NCBI GenBank assembly: GCA_025800105.1
Contig: JAOXSG010000306.1
Span: 1-40,879 of the forward strand
Source: Cohaesibacter sp.
GTDB lineage: Bacteria > Pseudomonadota > Alphaproteobacteria > Rhizobiales > Cohaesibacteraceae
Length of the DNA: 40,879 nt
Reading direction: 5' to 3'
Part shown: positions 17,422-25,549 of the stretch, one piece after another
Position numbering within the stretch: the stretch's first letter is position 1
Layout of the letters: the number at the start of each line of letters is the position of its first letter
Position numbers and translations under genes: made by a program
The notes under the pieces: model-generated
What the model was told of the DNA's origin: nothing
Databases searched by the model: none
What the model saw: the letters and a program-made list of their open reading frames with translations, nothing else

Positions 17422-18417
17422 TTATTGGTCGGTAATATCGACAATCACACGGCCACGGACTTTTCCATCCACAATGTCACTGGCTGCCTGTATGGCATCT
17501 TTGAAGGCGACTGTTTTTGTCAATGTCTCAAGCTTGGTCATATCCAGATCTTGCGCCAATCGTTGCCATGCCTGCATCCGCAGCTCTTTGGGTGCCATAA
17601 CGGAATCAATGCCAAGCAGACTCACGCCACGCAGGATGAAAGGGGCTACGCTTGAGGGCAGATCCATGCCTTGCGCCAAACCACATGCGGCAACCGCGCC
17701 GCCATATTGGGTCATGGACAGGACATTGGCCAGAGTGTGACTGCCCACCGCGTCAACCGCACCTGCCCATCTTTCCTTATTCAAAGGTCTTGCCGGGCCT
17801 GACAAGTCTTCACGATCGATCAGCTCGGCGGCTCCCAGATTTTTCAGATAATCGGCTTCGGAATTGCGCCCGGTGGATGCAATGACATGATAGCCCAGCT
17901 TTGAGAGGATGGCGATCGCAACAGATCCGACCCCTCCGGCGGCACCGGTGACCAGAATTGGGCCTTTTTGAGGGGTGAGACCGGCTTTTTCCAATGCCAG
18001 AACACACAGCATCGAGGTATAACCGGCTGTTCCAATGCCCATACATTGTTTGGCGCTGAGGCCTTGTGGTTTATGGATCAGCCAATCGCCTTTGACGCGG
18101 GCCACTTGACTATAGGCACCCATATGGGTTTCCCCAACACCCCAGCCATTGAGGATGACCTCTTGTCCGGGTTCAAAATCGGGATTTTGCGAGGAGAGGA
18201 CCGTTCCCGCCATATCGATGCCCGGCACCATAGGCCAGCGGCGCACCACAGGGCTTTTGCCGGTGATGGCAAGGCCGTCCTTATAATTGACGGTTGAATA
18301 GGTCACCTTTAGCGTGACATCCCCTTCCATCAAATCATCTTGCGTCAATGATTTGATCGCCACACTTTGGTTTTTGTCTTCGTCACGATCAATGACAATG
18401 GCGTTAAACTGGTCCAT
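17422..18417 (-). CDS. acuI: Acrylyl-CoA reductase (AcuI/YhdH family MDR oxidoreductase)
   Basis: 331 residues of the NADPH-dependent medium-chain reductase branch that reduces acryloyl-CoA to propionyl-CoA; it detoxifies acrylate and works in DMSP and 3-hydroxypropionate breakdown. Landmarks are YSTVNYKDGLAITGKSPVVR near 40-59, PMVPGIDMAGTV, LNGWGVGETHMGAY, GIGTAGYTSMLCV, the nucleotide loop VTGAAGGVGSVA at 157-168, and ending KVRGRVIVDI. There are no zinc ligands, as expected for this branch. The promoter region carries a tandem 13-base repeat array and a CAAAC/GTTTG palindrome, so expression is probably controlled. A DmdC-like dehydrogenase lies 10 kb away. Confidence 0.88.
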   Translation of the reverse strand: MDQFNAIVIDRDEDKNQSVAIKSLTQDDLMEGDVTLKVTYSTVNYKDGLAITGKSPVVRRWPMVPGIDMAGTVLSSQNPDFEPGQEVILNGWGVGETHMGAYSQVARVKGDWLIHKPQGLSAKQCMGIGTAGYTSMLCVLALEKAGLTPQKGPILVTGAAGGVGSVAIAILSKLGYHVIASTGRNSEADYLKNLGAAELIDREDLSGPARPLNKERWAGAVDAVGSHTLANVLSMTQYGGAVAACGLAQGMDLPSSVAPFILRGVSLLGIDSVMAPKELRMQAWQRLAQDLDMTKLETLTKTVAFKDAIQAASDIVDGKVRGRVIVDITDQ

Positions 18418-18452
18418 CTGTGCTTCCTTTATCTGTTTATTATTTGCTTTTG

Positions 18453-18491
18453 CATGGTTTGATCATATGTTTTGATCACATTGTTTGATCA
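18453..18491. repeat. Three tandem 13-bp repeats in the acuI promoter region
   Basis: Units CATGGTTTGATCA (18453-18465), TATGTTTTGATCA (18466-18478) and CATTGTTTGATCA (18479-18491) follow one another without gaps. They lie 36-74 bases before the acuI start. A fourth TGATCA is at 18504-18509. Each core is the palindrome TGATCA. The arrangement resembles an array of regulator-binding sites. Confidence 0.75.
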
Positions 18492-18519
18492 TCGGGCTTT
18501 TACTGATCAACTTATTAAG

Positions 18520-18533
18520 CAAACAATCGTTTG
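18520..18533. promoter_or_regulatory. Candidate TetR-type operator upstream of acuI
   Basis: Inverted repeat CAAAC-aatc-GTTTG, a shape often seen for TetR-family operators. It lies just beyond the tandem 13-mer array, about 100-115 bases before the acuI start. The TetR gene downstream of acuI is a possible binder; this is inference. Confidence 0.4.
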
Positions 18534-18576
18534 TATAGATAAATTTCTGCTGCACTGGCCTATTCTTTGGTCAGTT

Positions 18577-19644
18577 TTATTTCGGTAATAAGACAGGCAG
18601 CAGATAGCTCTCGATCAGCTTTCTAGGCAATTTCCAAGCGTCTTTTTGATTATAATTGCCTGCATAAATGACGACAACAAAATCCAGCCCCTTATTGATG
18701 AGCAATTGTTGTCCGCCATTGCCAAAGCCTGCGGCCCAATAAGGCGGATTGCCTTTTGGGGAGAGATACCAGAAATAACCATATTTCAGGCCAGATCGCG
18801 TGACGCTTTTGGGGGCAAAAGAGGCTTTGATCCAATTAAGGGGAATGATTTGTCTGTCTTGCCATTTGCCGCCCTGATTGATCATCAAACCGATTTTGGC
18901 AAGATCTTTGGCTGTCAAGCGCAGGCCTGAGGCAGCGGACGGGCCTTTGCCTTTTGCGCCATGCCATTCTAATGTTTCTATGCCAAGGGGTTCGAATAAT
19001 GTTTTTCGGGCATAGGCATCCAGTGACATATTGGTGCCCTTTGCAATCAGGCGACCAATAAGGGCAGTTGCACCGCCATTATAGATCCATGTTTTGCCGG
19101 GGTCACCGATCAGAGGGCGAGAGAGCACATATTGATAGCGATCTTTGGAAAATTCCATGGCAATTTCGCTGTTGCGCTTGTCTGTATAGGGAAGACTTTC
19201 ATTCCATTCGATCCCCATTTGCATGGTGAGCACATCGGCAATGGTGATTTTGCTGCGGCCCGGTTCTTGTGCCAATTCCTTATATTCGGGAAATGCTGCA
19301 TAAAGGCTCTCAGACGGCTCTGGTACTTTGCCTTCCTCAAGGGCAATACCATAAAGCAGGCCAGTGATGCTTTTGGTGACTGAGCGCAAATCATGCAGGC
19401 TTTGATCATCGAAATCCCGGCGGCCCAGATCCCTGCCCCAGCTCTGGTCTTTGCCCGCATAGCTGACATCGGCGAGCAACTTGCCGCCCTGATAGACAAG
19501 CACCTGATGTAAGCCTTTCAGCTCCCCGGCCTTATGCGCCTGATTGAGTCTGTTCTGCAATGCTGTATCAATTGCCAAGGCTGGTTGCAGCGTGAGCGAG
19601 AGATATCCCATCACGGCCAAGCCAATTTTGCCCAAATATGTCAT
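18577..19644 (-). CDS. Serine hydrolase, beta-lactamase class C / esterase-like
   Basis: 355 residues with a Sec signal peptide (MTYLGKIGLAVMGYLSL...PALA). The class C penicillin-binding fold is indicated by the nucleophile motif SVTK (LRSVTKSITGLLYG) near residue 88, the second motif Tyr-Asn in WIYNGGATALIGRLI, and GFGNGGQQ near the C terminus, which replaces the KTG box (HxG/GxG-type, as in esterases and DD-peptidase relatives). It is therefore probably a periplasmic esterase or peptidase rather than an antibiotic-resistance enzyme. AGGA lies before the start. It is downstream of the diguanylate cyclase gene in the same orientation, with a gap of 107 bases. Substrate unknown. Confidence 0.83.
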   Translation of the reverse strand: MTYLGKIGLAVMGYLSLTLQPALAIDTALQNRLNQAHKAGELKGLHQVLVYQGGKLLADVSYAGKDQSWGRDLGRRDFDDQSLHDLRSVTKSITGLLYGIALEEGKVPEPSESLYAAFPEYKELAQEPGRSKITIADVLTMQMGIEWNESLPYTDKRNSEIAMEFSKDRYQYVLSRPLIGDPGKTWIYNGGATALIGRLIAKGTNMSLDAYARKTLFEPLGIETLEWHGAKGKGPSAASGLRLTAKDLAKIGLMINQGGKWQDRQIIPLNWIKASFAPKSVTRSGLKYGYFWYLSPKGNPPYWAAGFGNGGQQLLINKGLDFVVVIYAGNYNQKDAWKLPRKLIESYLLPVLLPK

Positions 19645-19751
19645 ATATTTCCTGCTTCCTTGAAGGATGTGCTCTTATATTTGATCCATACTGAATCAAA
19701 CTGCCATCACTTATAGAATCCTATGACATATTCCCTATAGGGCAAAAATAT

Positions 19752-21758
19752 TTAGGCTCCAGTCTGATTGAGAAGGTCGCTGTTCACAGCAAAAGCAAAA
19801 TTGTTTCTGCCCTGTTCTTTCACCCGATAGAGCGCCATATCGGCTGCATGCATCATTTCTTTCATAGACTTATTATGGGGCGTGGCCAATGCTATACCGA
19901 TGCTCACTCCAACATGAAGAGTGTTTTCCTCAATCATCATGGGGCTGGAAATCTCGCTTAACAGGCGGCGAGCAATGGCCTCTGCCGTTTTTTGGGTGAT
20001 GCCGGGTTTTAAAATGATTGCAAATTCATCGCCCCCCAAACGGGCTGCAAAATCCTGCTCTCGCGAGACTTTTTGTATCCTGTTGGCAACCATTTGCAGA
20101 ACGCAATCGCCAGCATGATGACCCTGACTGTCATTAATCTGTTTGAATTTGTCCAAATCAAACAGTATGACACCAAAGGCTTTTTGATCCTGTTCATATT
20201 GTTCGAGGACTTGCTGATAATGGCTTTCCAGCCCTGCTCTGTTTGCAAGCCCGGTCAGGGCGTCATGGCTGGCCTTATAGGCCAATTGGGCTTCGCGATT
20301 TTTAAATTCGGTAATATCGCGAATGCTAACCATACCAAGCCATTCATCTTTCATGGACATGGCGCTGTATGATAAATCGAGGTGACGATTGTCGCCCTCT
20401 TTGTTGCCCAACTCGGTTTGCAGGCGACCGGATTTTTGCTCTGCCGAGCTGGTCAATGCCTTCATGGTGTGGTTGGGCAAAATGGTGGAAATCGGTTTGC
20501 CGATAACCTGCTCTGCCTCTATCTGAAACAAGTCTTCTGCGGACGGATTGAAGGACAAGATCTCTCCGTCGGGAGAAAAGGTGAGGATCGCATCCTCGCC
20601 ATGTTCAAAGAGATTTAAATGCCCAAAGCTTGCCCGGCCAAGCAAATTGCCAAGCGCCTCACGCTGGCTTTTAAACACAGATAATCTGGTGAAGAGATAG
20701 GTGATTAACAGCATCATCAGCGCAAAAACCGGCATTGCGGTTGCCAGGTCCAGCCTATAGGCGTTTTGCAGAACCAGCGCCAGCTCATTCAGGCTGACAA
20801 TACTGGCAAGGACGAGTGCAGAGCCAAGCCAAACGGGCAAAGACTGCATGATTGCTGCCAGCACAATCAGGCCCGCAATGCAAAGCCATATCATTTGCGC
20901 CAAGGGGACTGTATGACTATGCCTGTCTTGCAGCATTGTTTCTGTCCCCAATGCAAAGACCAAGGGTCTGCTAATCTGTCCATAATGGGGAAGCTGAACC
21001 GGCTTTCCTATGCCTCTTATGCTTACACCTATGATGAGCGTCTTCCCCGACAGGCTTTGCAGGGAAAAATCAGGTTTTAAAATTTCCATCATCGTCAGCA
21101 CCGGCACGGTCTTTGGGTCAATCGATAAGTCGATTTGTACGGGTGTTGTTCTCCCCTGCTCCCGCCTTGTCAGCCATTGGGCCGGATTGGGCAGTGAGGA
21201 AGACGCCTGTTTTTCGCCAAGGCCGATTTGCCGGGTCAGATCTTTGCTATCTGAGACCAAATCAGCGGCCACTTGGCTGACTGACTGTGTGAAAGCAGAA
21301 AGAGAGGTGAGCTTATCCTCTTTTTGCTTGTTCGGACTTATGGATGCTTGTGGCAGGGCTAAACGGTCTGGCCCCAATTTATCCATGGCTTGAAGCAGTG
21401 CTCTATCCTGTTCTTTCTGACCCAAATAGCCAAATACAACATCCATATAGATACGGTCCGCTTGGGATTGGGCCAGTTTTTCCAGCAATTGAGCGAGATG
21501 TTTGCGCGCAATTGGATAGCCTCCGTAAGCAGAGGCTGTCGCCTCATCAATGGCGACAACCATAATCTGCCCACTTGCAGAAACCGGGCTGCTGAGTTTG
21601 CGCAAATCGGACAATTTTTGATCCAGAGTGGCAAACTGGCCTGAGAATGAGAGAGCGGCGCTGACCAAGCCAATCAGTAAGGCAAAAAACAGCCAATCCG
21701 GGAGCAATCGTTTGCTTTTCTTTGCGATGGTCGCCTGCATGCTCATAGTCGGTTTCAT
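19752..21758 (-). CDS. Diguanylate cyclase with CHASE2, PAS and GGDEF domains
   Basis: 668 residues. One N-terminal membrane helix (about 19-41) is followed by a periplasmic CHASE2 sensor (about 45-275; QIMVVAIDEATASAYGGYPIAR, DVVFGYLG), then three membrane helices (about 290-365) and a PAS domain (about 385-500, AILTFSPDGEILSFNPSAEDLF). The C-terminal GGDEF domain has an intact GGDEF at 575-579 and an intact RxxD inhibitory site at 566-569 (REQD) at the standard five-residue distance. It should make cyclic di-GMP and be product-inhibited. No EAL domain is present. It starts 12 bases after the Flp pilin stop with only a weak ribosome site, suggesting co-transcription with the pilin. Confidence 0.9.
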   Translation of the reverse strand: MKPTMSMQATIAKKSKRLLPDWLFFALLIGLVSAALSFSGQFATLDQKLSDLRKLSSPVSASGQIMVVAIDEATASAYGGYPIARKHLAQLLEKLAQSQADRIYMDVVFGYLGQKEQDRALLQAMDKLGPDRLALPQASISPNKQKEDKLTSLSAFTQSVSQVAADLVSDSKDLTRQIGLGEKQASSSLPNPAQWLTRREQGRTTPVQIDLSIDPKTVPVLTMMEILKPDFSLQSLSGKTLIIGVSIRGIGKPVQLPHYGQISRPLVFALGTETMLQDRHSHTVPLAQMIWLCIAGLIVLAAIMQSLPVWLGSALVLASIVSLNELALVLQNAYRLDLATAMPVFALMMLLITYLFTRLSVFKSQREALGNLLGRASFGHLNLFEHGEDAILTFSPDGEILSFNPSAEDLFQIEAEQVIGKPISTILPNHTMKALTSSAEQKSGRLQTELGNKEGDNRHLDLSYSAMSMKDEWLGMVSIRDITEFKNREAQLAYKASHDALTGLANRAGLESHYQQVLEQYEQDQKAFGVILFDLDKFKQINDSQGHHAGDCVLQMVANRIQKVSREQDFAARLGGDEFAIILKPGITQKTAEAIARRLLSEISSPMMIEENTLHVGVSIGIALATPHNKSMKEMMHAADMALYRVKEQGRNNFAFAVNSDLLNQTGA

Positions 21759-21770
21759 CTGGCAAATGCT

Positions 21771-21995
21771 CTATTGCCCCGGATCTGCGATTGGGGGCAG
21801 TGAAGGCGCTGAGGGGTCTGCTGCCGCAGCATCCAGATCTCCACTTAGTCTGGCAAAAGCTGTTTGAAGCGCCGAATTGACCTCGGACCCTGCGGCAACC
21901 ATGGCCAATCCCAAAAAGGCAGCCAAAACCGCATATTCAATCGCGGTTGCTCCGCTTTCATCTTTCAGAAATGTCTTTGTCAAAGGCTCTTTCAT
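21771..21995 (-). CDS. Flp/Fap-type IVb pilin
   Basis: 74 residues. A short leader (MKEPLTKTFLKDESG) is followed by ATAIEYAVLAAFLGLAMVAA, the Flp prepilin pattern: peptidase cut after Gly, with Glu at +5 and Tyr at +6, then one hydrophobic helix. The tail is unusual for its Ala/Asp/Pro-rich end (DLDAAAADPSAPSLPPIADP). No tad/cpa assembly genes are in the window, so this is an orphan pilin here. It is directly upstream of the GGDEF gene and downstream of the ATP synthase terminator, in the same orientation. The start at 21995 gives the normal short leader. Confidence 0.85.
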   Translation of the reverse strand: MKEPLTKTFLKDESGATAIEYAVLAAFLGLAMVAAGSEVNSALQTAFARLSGDLDAAAADPSAPSLPPIADPGQ

Positions 21996-22110
21996 CGCGC
22001 TTATATACTCGCCAGGGCATAGTCGATATGGATCCGCTTTCTTTGATGATAGCGTTAAAATATAAATCGAGCGTTTACGGATGGTTTTTGAGCATTGCCA
22101 GTCTTTAAAC

Positions 22111-22142
22111 AAAAAAGGCCGTGGCGATCCGCCACGGCCTTT
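22111..22142 (-). terminator. Rho-independent terminator of the ATP synthase F0 operon
   Basis: Perfect 13-base arms, AAAGGCCGTGGCG (22114-22126) and CGCCACGGCCTTT (22130-22142), with a three-base loop. On the minus strand the stem is followed by a run of T. It begins 34 bases after the b-subunit stop and marks the operon end. Confidence 0.9.
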
Positions 22143-22176
22143 AAAGTATGATGATCCAAAGGGATCAAATATCAAG

Positions 22177-22659
22177 TCAGTTCAGCTTTGCGCCGACTTC
22201 CTCGATAGAGGCTTTGAGCAGGGCTGTGCCTGCCTTGCCGCCCATTTGCTTGGTCAGAATGCTTTCTGCCGCAGAAACAGCAACATCTGTGGCTGCTCCT
22301 TTGACTTCTGCAATTGCCTGGCTTTCAGCCTGAGCAATTTTTTCTTCTGCCTGCTTGGTACGACGAGCCACATAATCCTGAATTTTGGCAGCTGCGTCTT
22401 TTTCCATCGCTTCGGCTTCACGCTTGGCCAAGGTTACGATTTCCTCGGCTTCGCTTTCCGCTTCGCGTTGTTTACGCTGATATTCTGCCAACAGGGCCTG
22501 AGCTTCTTCGCGCAGACGACGAGCCTGATCCAGCTCATCCTCAATTGATTTTGCGCGTTTGTCGAGGGCTGCAGCAATCACTCCCGGTACACCAGCTTTG
22601 ATGATGATACCAAAGAAAACGATTAGCGCGACAAAAGCCCATAAAGTTGCGTCACCCAT
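22177..22659 (-). CDS. atpF: ATP synthase F0 subunit b
   Basis: 160 residues forming one arm of the peripheral stalk that holds F1 against F0. One N-terminal membrane helix (about 5-28, WAFVALIVFFGIIIKAGVPGVI) precedes a long charged coiled coil rich in Glu, Ala, Lys and Gln (about 35-150). The phrase ALDKRAKSIEDELDQARRLREEA is typical of alphaproteobacterial b subunits. It is the last gene of the operon, 11 bases after b', and is followed by the terminator. Confidence 0.92.
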   Translation of the reverse strand: MGDATLWAFVALIVFFGIIIKAGVPGVIAAALDKRAKSIEDELDQARRLREEAQALLAEYQRKQREAESEAEEIVTLAKREAEAMEKDAAAKIQDYVARRTKQAEEKIAQAESQAIAEVKGAATDVAVSAAESILTKQMGGKAGTALLKASIEEVGAKLN

Positions 22660-22670
22660 GATGCACTCCC

Positions 22671-23222
22671 TTAATTCGCTTTTGCAGCTGCTACAGCCTC
22701 TGCAACGTCTTTTGCTGCGACGCCGGAACCCATTACTTGCTCCAGAATTGCCTCGGTGGTGCTCTTGGCGATCTCTTCAACTTCGCCCATTGCTGTGGCT
22801 TTCACAGCAGAGATTTTCTCTTCTGCTTCGGCCAGTTTCTTCGCAATGTCTGCTTCGATCTCAGCATTTTTGGACTCGATGTCCGCTTTTGCTGTATCCC
22901 GAGCAGATTGGGCGATGCCGTGAGCTTTCTGGCGAGCTTCTGCCAGAGATTGCTCATATGAGGCGATCGCTTCGTCGGTTTCCTTTTTGAGGCGTTCGGC
23001 CTCTCCAAGGTCACTGGCAATCCGGTCACGCCGTACTTCAAGAATGTTCGCAATGCGTGGCAGAGCTACTTTGGACATCAGATAGTAGAGAAGTCCAAAA
23101 GTAATCACCAGCCACAAAAGCTGCGAGCCGTAGGTGGAGCTGTCGAATGGAGGGAAATTCCCGCCAGCCTCAGCGCCGTGACCGGCAACTTCTGTATGCG
23201 CATTCGTCTGTTGCTGCGCCAT
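22671..23222 (-). CDS. ATP synthase F0 subunit b'
   Basis: 183 residues, the second and divergent b-type stalk subunit found in phototrophs and many Alphaproteobacteria; b and b' form a heterodimer. A polar N terminus (AQQQTNAHTEVAGHGAEAGG) is followed by one membrane helix (YGSQLLWLVITFGLLYYLM, about 40-60), KVALPRIANILEVRRDRI, and a long coiled coil. Three possible starts exist. The ATG at 23222 was chosen because GGGAGAG lies about six bases upstream; the adjacent ATG at 23225 is nearly as good. It is 120 bases downstream of atpE. Confidence 0.9.
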   Translation of the reverse strand: MAQQQTNAHTEVAGHGAEAGGNFPPFDSSTYGSQLLWLVITFGLLYYLMSKVALPRIANILEVRRDRIASDLGEAERLKKETDEAIASYEQSLAEARQKAHGIAQSARDTAKADIESKNAEIEADIAKKLAEAEEKISAVKATAMGEVEEIAKSTTEAILEQVMGSGVAAKDVAEAVAAAKAN

Positions 23223-23342
23223 CATGCTCTCCCAATCAAAAGCCAGAGCCATTTCTTTTGTTTGTCCTGACAGAGTTTACAAGAAACTTTGTGCTGACTG
23301 AACGGCTGCTGGCATATTTTGAATCTTCGTGTCTGCTTAAGA

Positions 23343-23570
23343 TTAAGCTACGAAGAGGAGAATCAGGGCAACAACGAGAGAGAAGATGCCAAGACCTTCA
23401 GCAAGGGCTGCACCAATCAGCGCGTTGGTGAACTGTGCGGGAGCAGCGGATGGGTTCCGCAGAGCGCCAGACAGATAGTTACCAAAGATGGTGCCCACGC
23501 CGATGCCTGCGCCACCCATACCGATGCAAGCGATACCAGCACCAATCAGCTTTGCTGCTTCAGCTTCCAT
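23343..23570 (-). CDS. atpE: ATP synthase F0 subunit c
   Basis: 75-residue hairpin of two membrane helices that forms the proton-driven rotor ring. The N terminus [20 protein letters not shown] is the rhizobial type. The polar loop ALRNP sits at residues 36-40. The proton-carrying carboxylate is Glu58 in ALAEGLGIF. Glycines in the first helix (GAGIGVG) are conserved. A strong AGGAGAG site precedes the start. It lies between atpB and the b' gene, 96 and 120 bases away respectively. Confidence 0.96.
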   Translation of the reverse strand: MEAEAAKLIGAGIACIGMGGAGIGVGTIFGNYLSGALRNPSAAPAQFTNALIGAALAEGLGIFSLVVALILLFVA

Positions 23571-23666
23571 TGTGATCTCTCCTATTAAATCAAACGAGAA
23601 TTCGAGTTAGGTTGATAGTTCGAAACTTTTCCACCAGATCCTGGTTCAAGTTGCCAATTGGCACCT

Positions 23667-24419
23667 CTAATGAGACGGGTGGATCGCGTCATTCAGATAT
23701 ACGCAGGTCAGGATCGTAAAGACGTAAGCCTGCAAACAAGCGACCAGGAACTCCAAAGCTGTCAGCGCGATGGTCATGGCGAATGGGAAGATGGCTCCCA
23801 GCCAACCCGCAGCACCTGCCGCCGTCAGGGACACAACGAAACCTGCAAAAACCTTGAGGACGATGTGACCTGCCAGCATGTTACCGAACAGACGCAAAGA
23901 CAGGCTGATCGGACGAGACAGGAATGACAGAATTTCAATGATAACGATGAAGGGCAGAATTGCCCCGGGAACACCGGACGGCACAAAGAGCTTGAGGAAG
24001 CCCATGCCATTGCGCATGAAGCCATAGAGGATCACGGTGGTGATCACCAACAGGGCCAGCGCCAATGTCACAATGATGTGGCTTGTCACGGTGAAGAAAT
24101 AAGGGAACATGCCAATCAGGTTGGCAGTCAGAACGAAGGTGAACAGGGAGAAAACGAGGGGAAAGAATTTCATCCCTTCAGTGCCTGCTGTGTTTCTTAG
24201 GGTACTGGCGACAAGCTCATAAATCAGCTCTGCCGTGGATTGCCAACGGCTTGGCACAAGGCCACGACCGGAGGTGGACATGATCAGGAAACCGGAAATC
24301 ACAACAATGGTTGCAATCATGAATATAGCGGAGTTCGTCATTGCAAACTCAACGCCACCGACTTCGCCCAGAGAAAAAATCTTGTTGATCTGGAACTGTT
24401 GGATCGGATCGTTGGCCAC
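23667..24419 (-). CDS. atpB: ATP synthase F0 subunit a
   Basis: 250 residues forming the stator half-channels. The start was placed at the GTG encoding [15 protein letters not shown] because that is the usual N terminus in related bacteria; the frame is open 13 codons further upstream. Membrane helices are visible. The essential arginine is in [15 protein letters not shown], and the last helix holds [17 protein letters not shown] with the conserved Gln. It is the second gene of the F0 operon, 66 bases after atpI. The F1 genes are not in the window. Confidence 0.95.
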   Translation of the reverse strand: MANDPIQQFQINKIFSLGEVGGVEFAMTNSAIFMIATIVVISGFLIMSTSGRGLVPSRWQSTAELIYELVASTLRNTAGTEGMKFFPLVFSLFTFVLTANLIGMFPYFFTVTSHIIVTLALALLVITTVILYGFMRNGMGFLKLFVPSGVPGAILPFIVIIEILSFLSRPISLSLRLFGNMLAGHIVLKVFAGFVVSLTAAGAAGWLGAIFPFAMTIALTALEFLVACLQAYVFTILTCVYLNDAIHPSH

Positions 24420-24485
24420 GGCGTGTGCCCCTTTATTTAAGTTCTGTCCAAGTCGCACTTACAGACAATTGTGCCTGTGTGTTTC

Positions 24486-24821
24486 TCACTGGCCCGGAGG
24501 AGCAATCTTGCCCGCCGAGCGCAGCATATTCAGCATACCTGCCACGAAGCCCAAAAGGGTGAAAATGATCATCCCCCAAGGCGCCAGGCCAAACCATGTA
24601 TCAAGAAGCCAACCAATTGCGCCCCCAACAAACACCCCTGCGATAAATTCTGATCCCAAGCGCCATGCCATGGCAAGGCCAGATGCGTTCGCCCCGGTGC
24701 TTTGTTGTGCCTTGTTGCTCTGTTCGTTTTTCTGGTTCATATGCGCCAGTTTTGCGTCCAGATCTTCAAGGCGGCTGTCCAGCTCCTTGGTCTTATCCTG
24801 CTCTTTGTTTGTCTCACTCAC
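24486..24821 (-). CDS. atpI: AtpI family F0F1 assembly protein
   Basis: 111 residues. A charged Lys/Glu/Asp-rich N terminus (coiled-coil-like, SRLEDLDAKLAHMNQ) is followed by a C-terminal pair of membrane helices with GLAMAWRLGSEFIAGVFVGG and IGWLLDTWFGLAPWGMI, as in the AtpI/AtpZ family thought to assist c-ring assembly or Mg transport. A GTG start is inferred: GTG at 24821 has AGGGA eight bases upstream, and no ATG gives a better N terminus. It is the first gene of the F0 operon. Confidence 0.85.
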   Translation of the reverse strand: MSETNKEQDKTKELDSRLEDLDAKLAHMNQKNEQSNKAQQSTGANASGLAMAWRLGSEFIAGVFVGGAIGWLLDTWFGLAPWGMIIFTLLGFVAGMLNMLRSAGKIAPPGQ

Positions 24822-25549
24822 TTCGTAGTCCCTGCCCTTTTGATACGCTGTCCATGGCCTGCATTCCTGTTCTTGCCTTAAATATATCGCGGCGCCAGGT
24901 TTGCCCGCCAAGACGATGATCGGGCCTGTTACGAAGCCGGTGAAACCGAGCTATCGAAGACGGGCGCACCATAATCGCGAGGCCTTAGGGTGTCAAGGCA
25001 ACAGAATCCGAAGCTAGTTCTTTGTAATCTTTGAAAAAATCACTTTTTTAGCCTATTTCAGCCTCTATTCTTCGTCCAATTGCCAAGGAGAATTGGTCCT
25101 GATTGGAACAAAATAGGTGGAAATCCTCAGTTTTTCCCCTTCTGTTGTCTTTTTGCTCACATCCTTGGCTTCCAAATGCCGACGAAAGTTGCAGACAGAT
25201 CAGGATCTTTCTGACACGAATTCAAAACCAACTTGTCCTTGGCCTTGTGTTACAGACCTATCCTACAATTCAGATTCCGGCCCTTTGGCTGATGAGTGGC
25301 CCCTTTTGCTGCCTATTCTGCCATGATTAGACCACAAAGTGCGTTTCAATTTGGGCAAATCTGTTTGATCTGATGGTGTCCAAAAGCACGCAGAATAGAA
25401 ATTATGCTTTTTCTTCATAGAGATGGGAAAAGTCACCAATGCTTACGAACATTTCATTTGGGTGTGATCAAACTGCTTTCTAAACTCATAGAAAGATCAA
25501 AACAGCCCTGTTTTCCCTGCCTTTTCAGGCTCTTTATCAGGAGTGATAT
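24822..25549. other. 728-base gene-free region between atpI and the M16 operon
   Basis: The region separates two divergent operons and must hold both promoters. The reading frames here (75 residues at most) are Cys/Phe/Leu-rich with no ribosome site, and look like noise. A small inverted repeat, CCAATT/AATTGG, is at 25076-25096. I see no tRNA, no clear sigma-70 pair and no terminator. The gap is unusually long for this gene-dense window. Confidence 0.5.

Noticed and set aside
25103..25330. 75-codon frame in the atpI-M16 gap
   Set aside because: Cys/Phe/Leu-rich, no ribosome site and overlapping a second open frame; noise.
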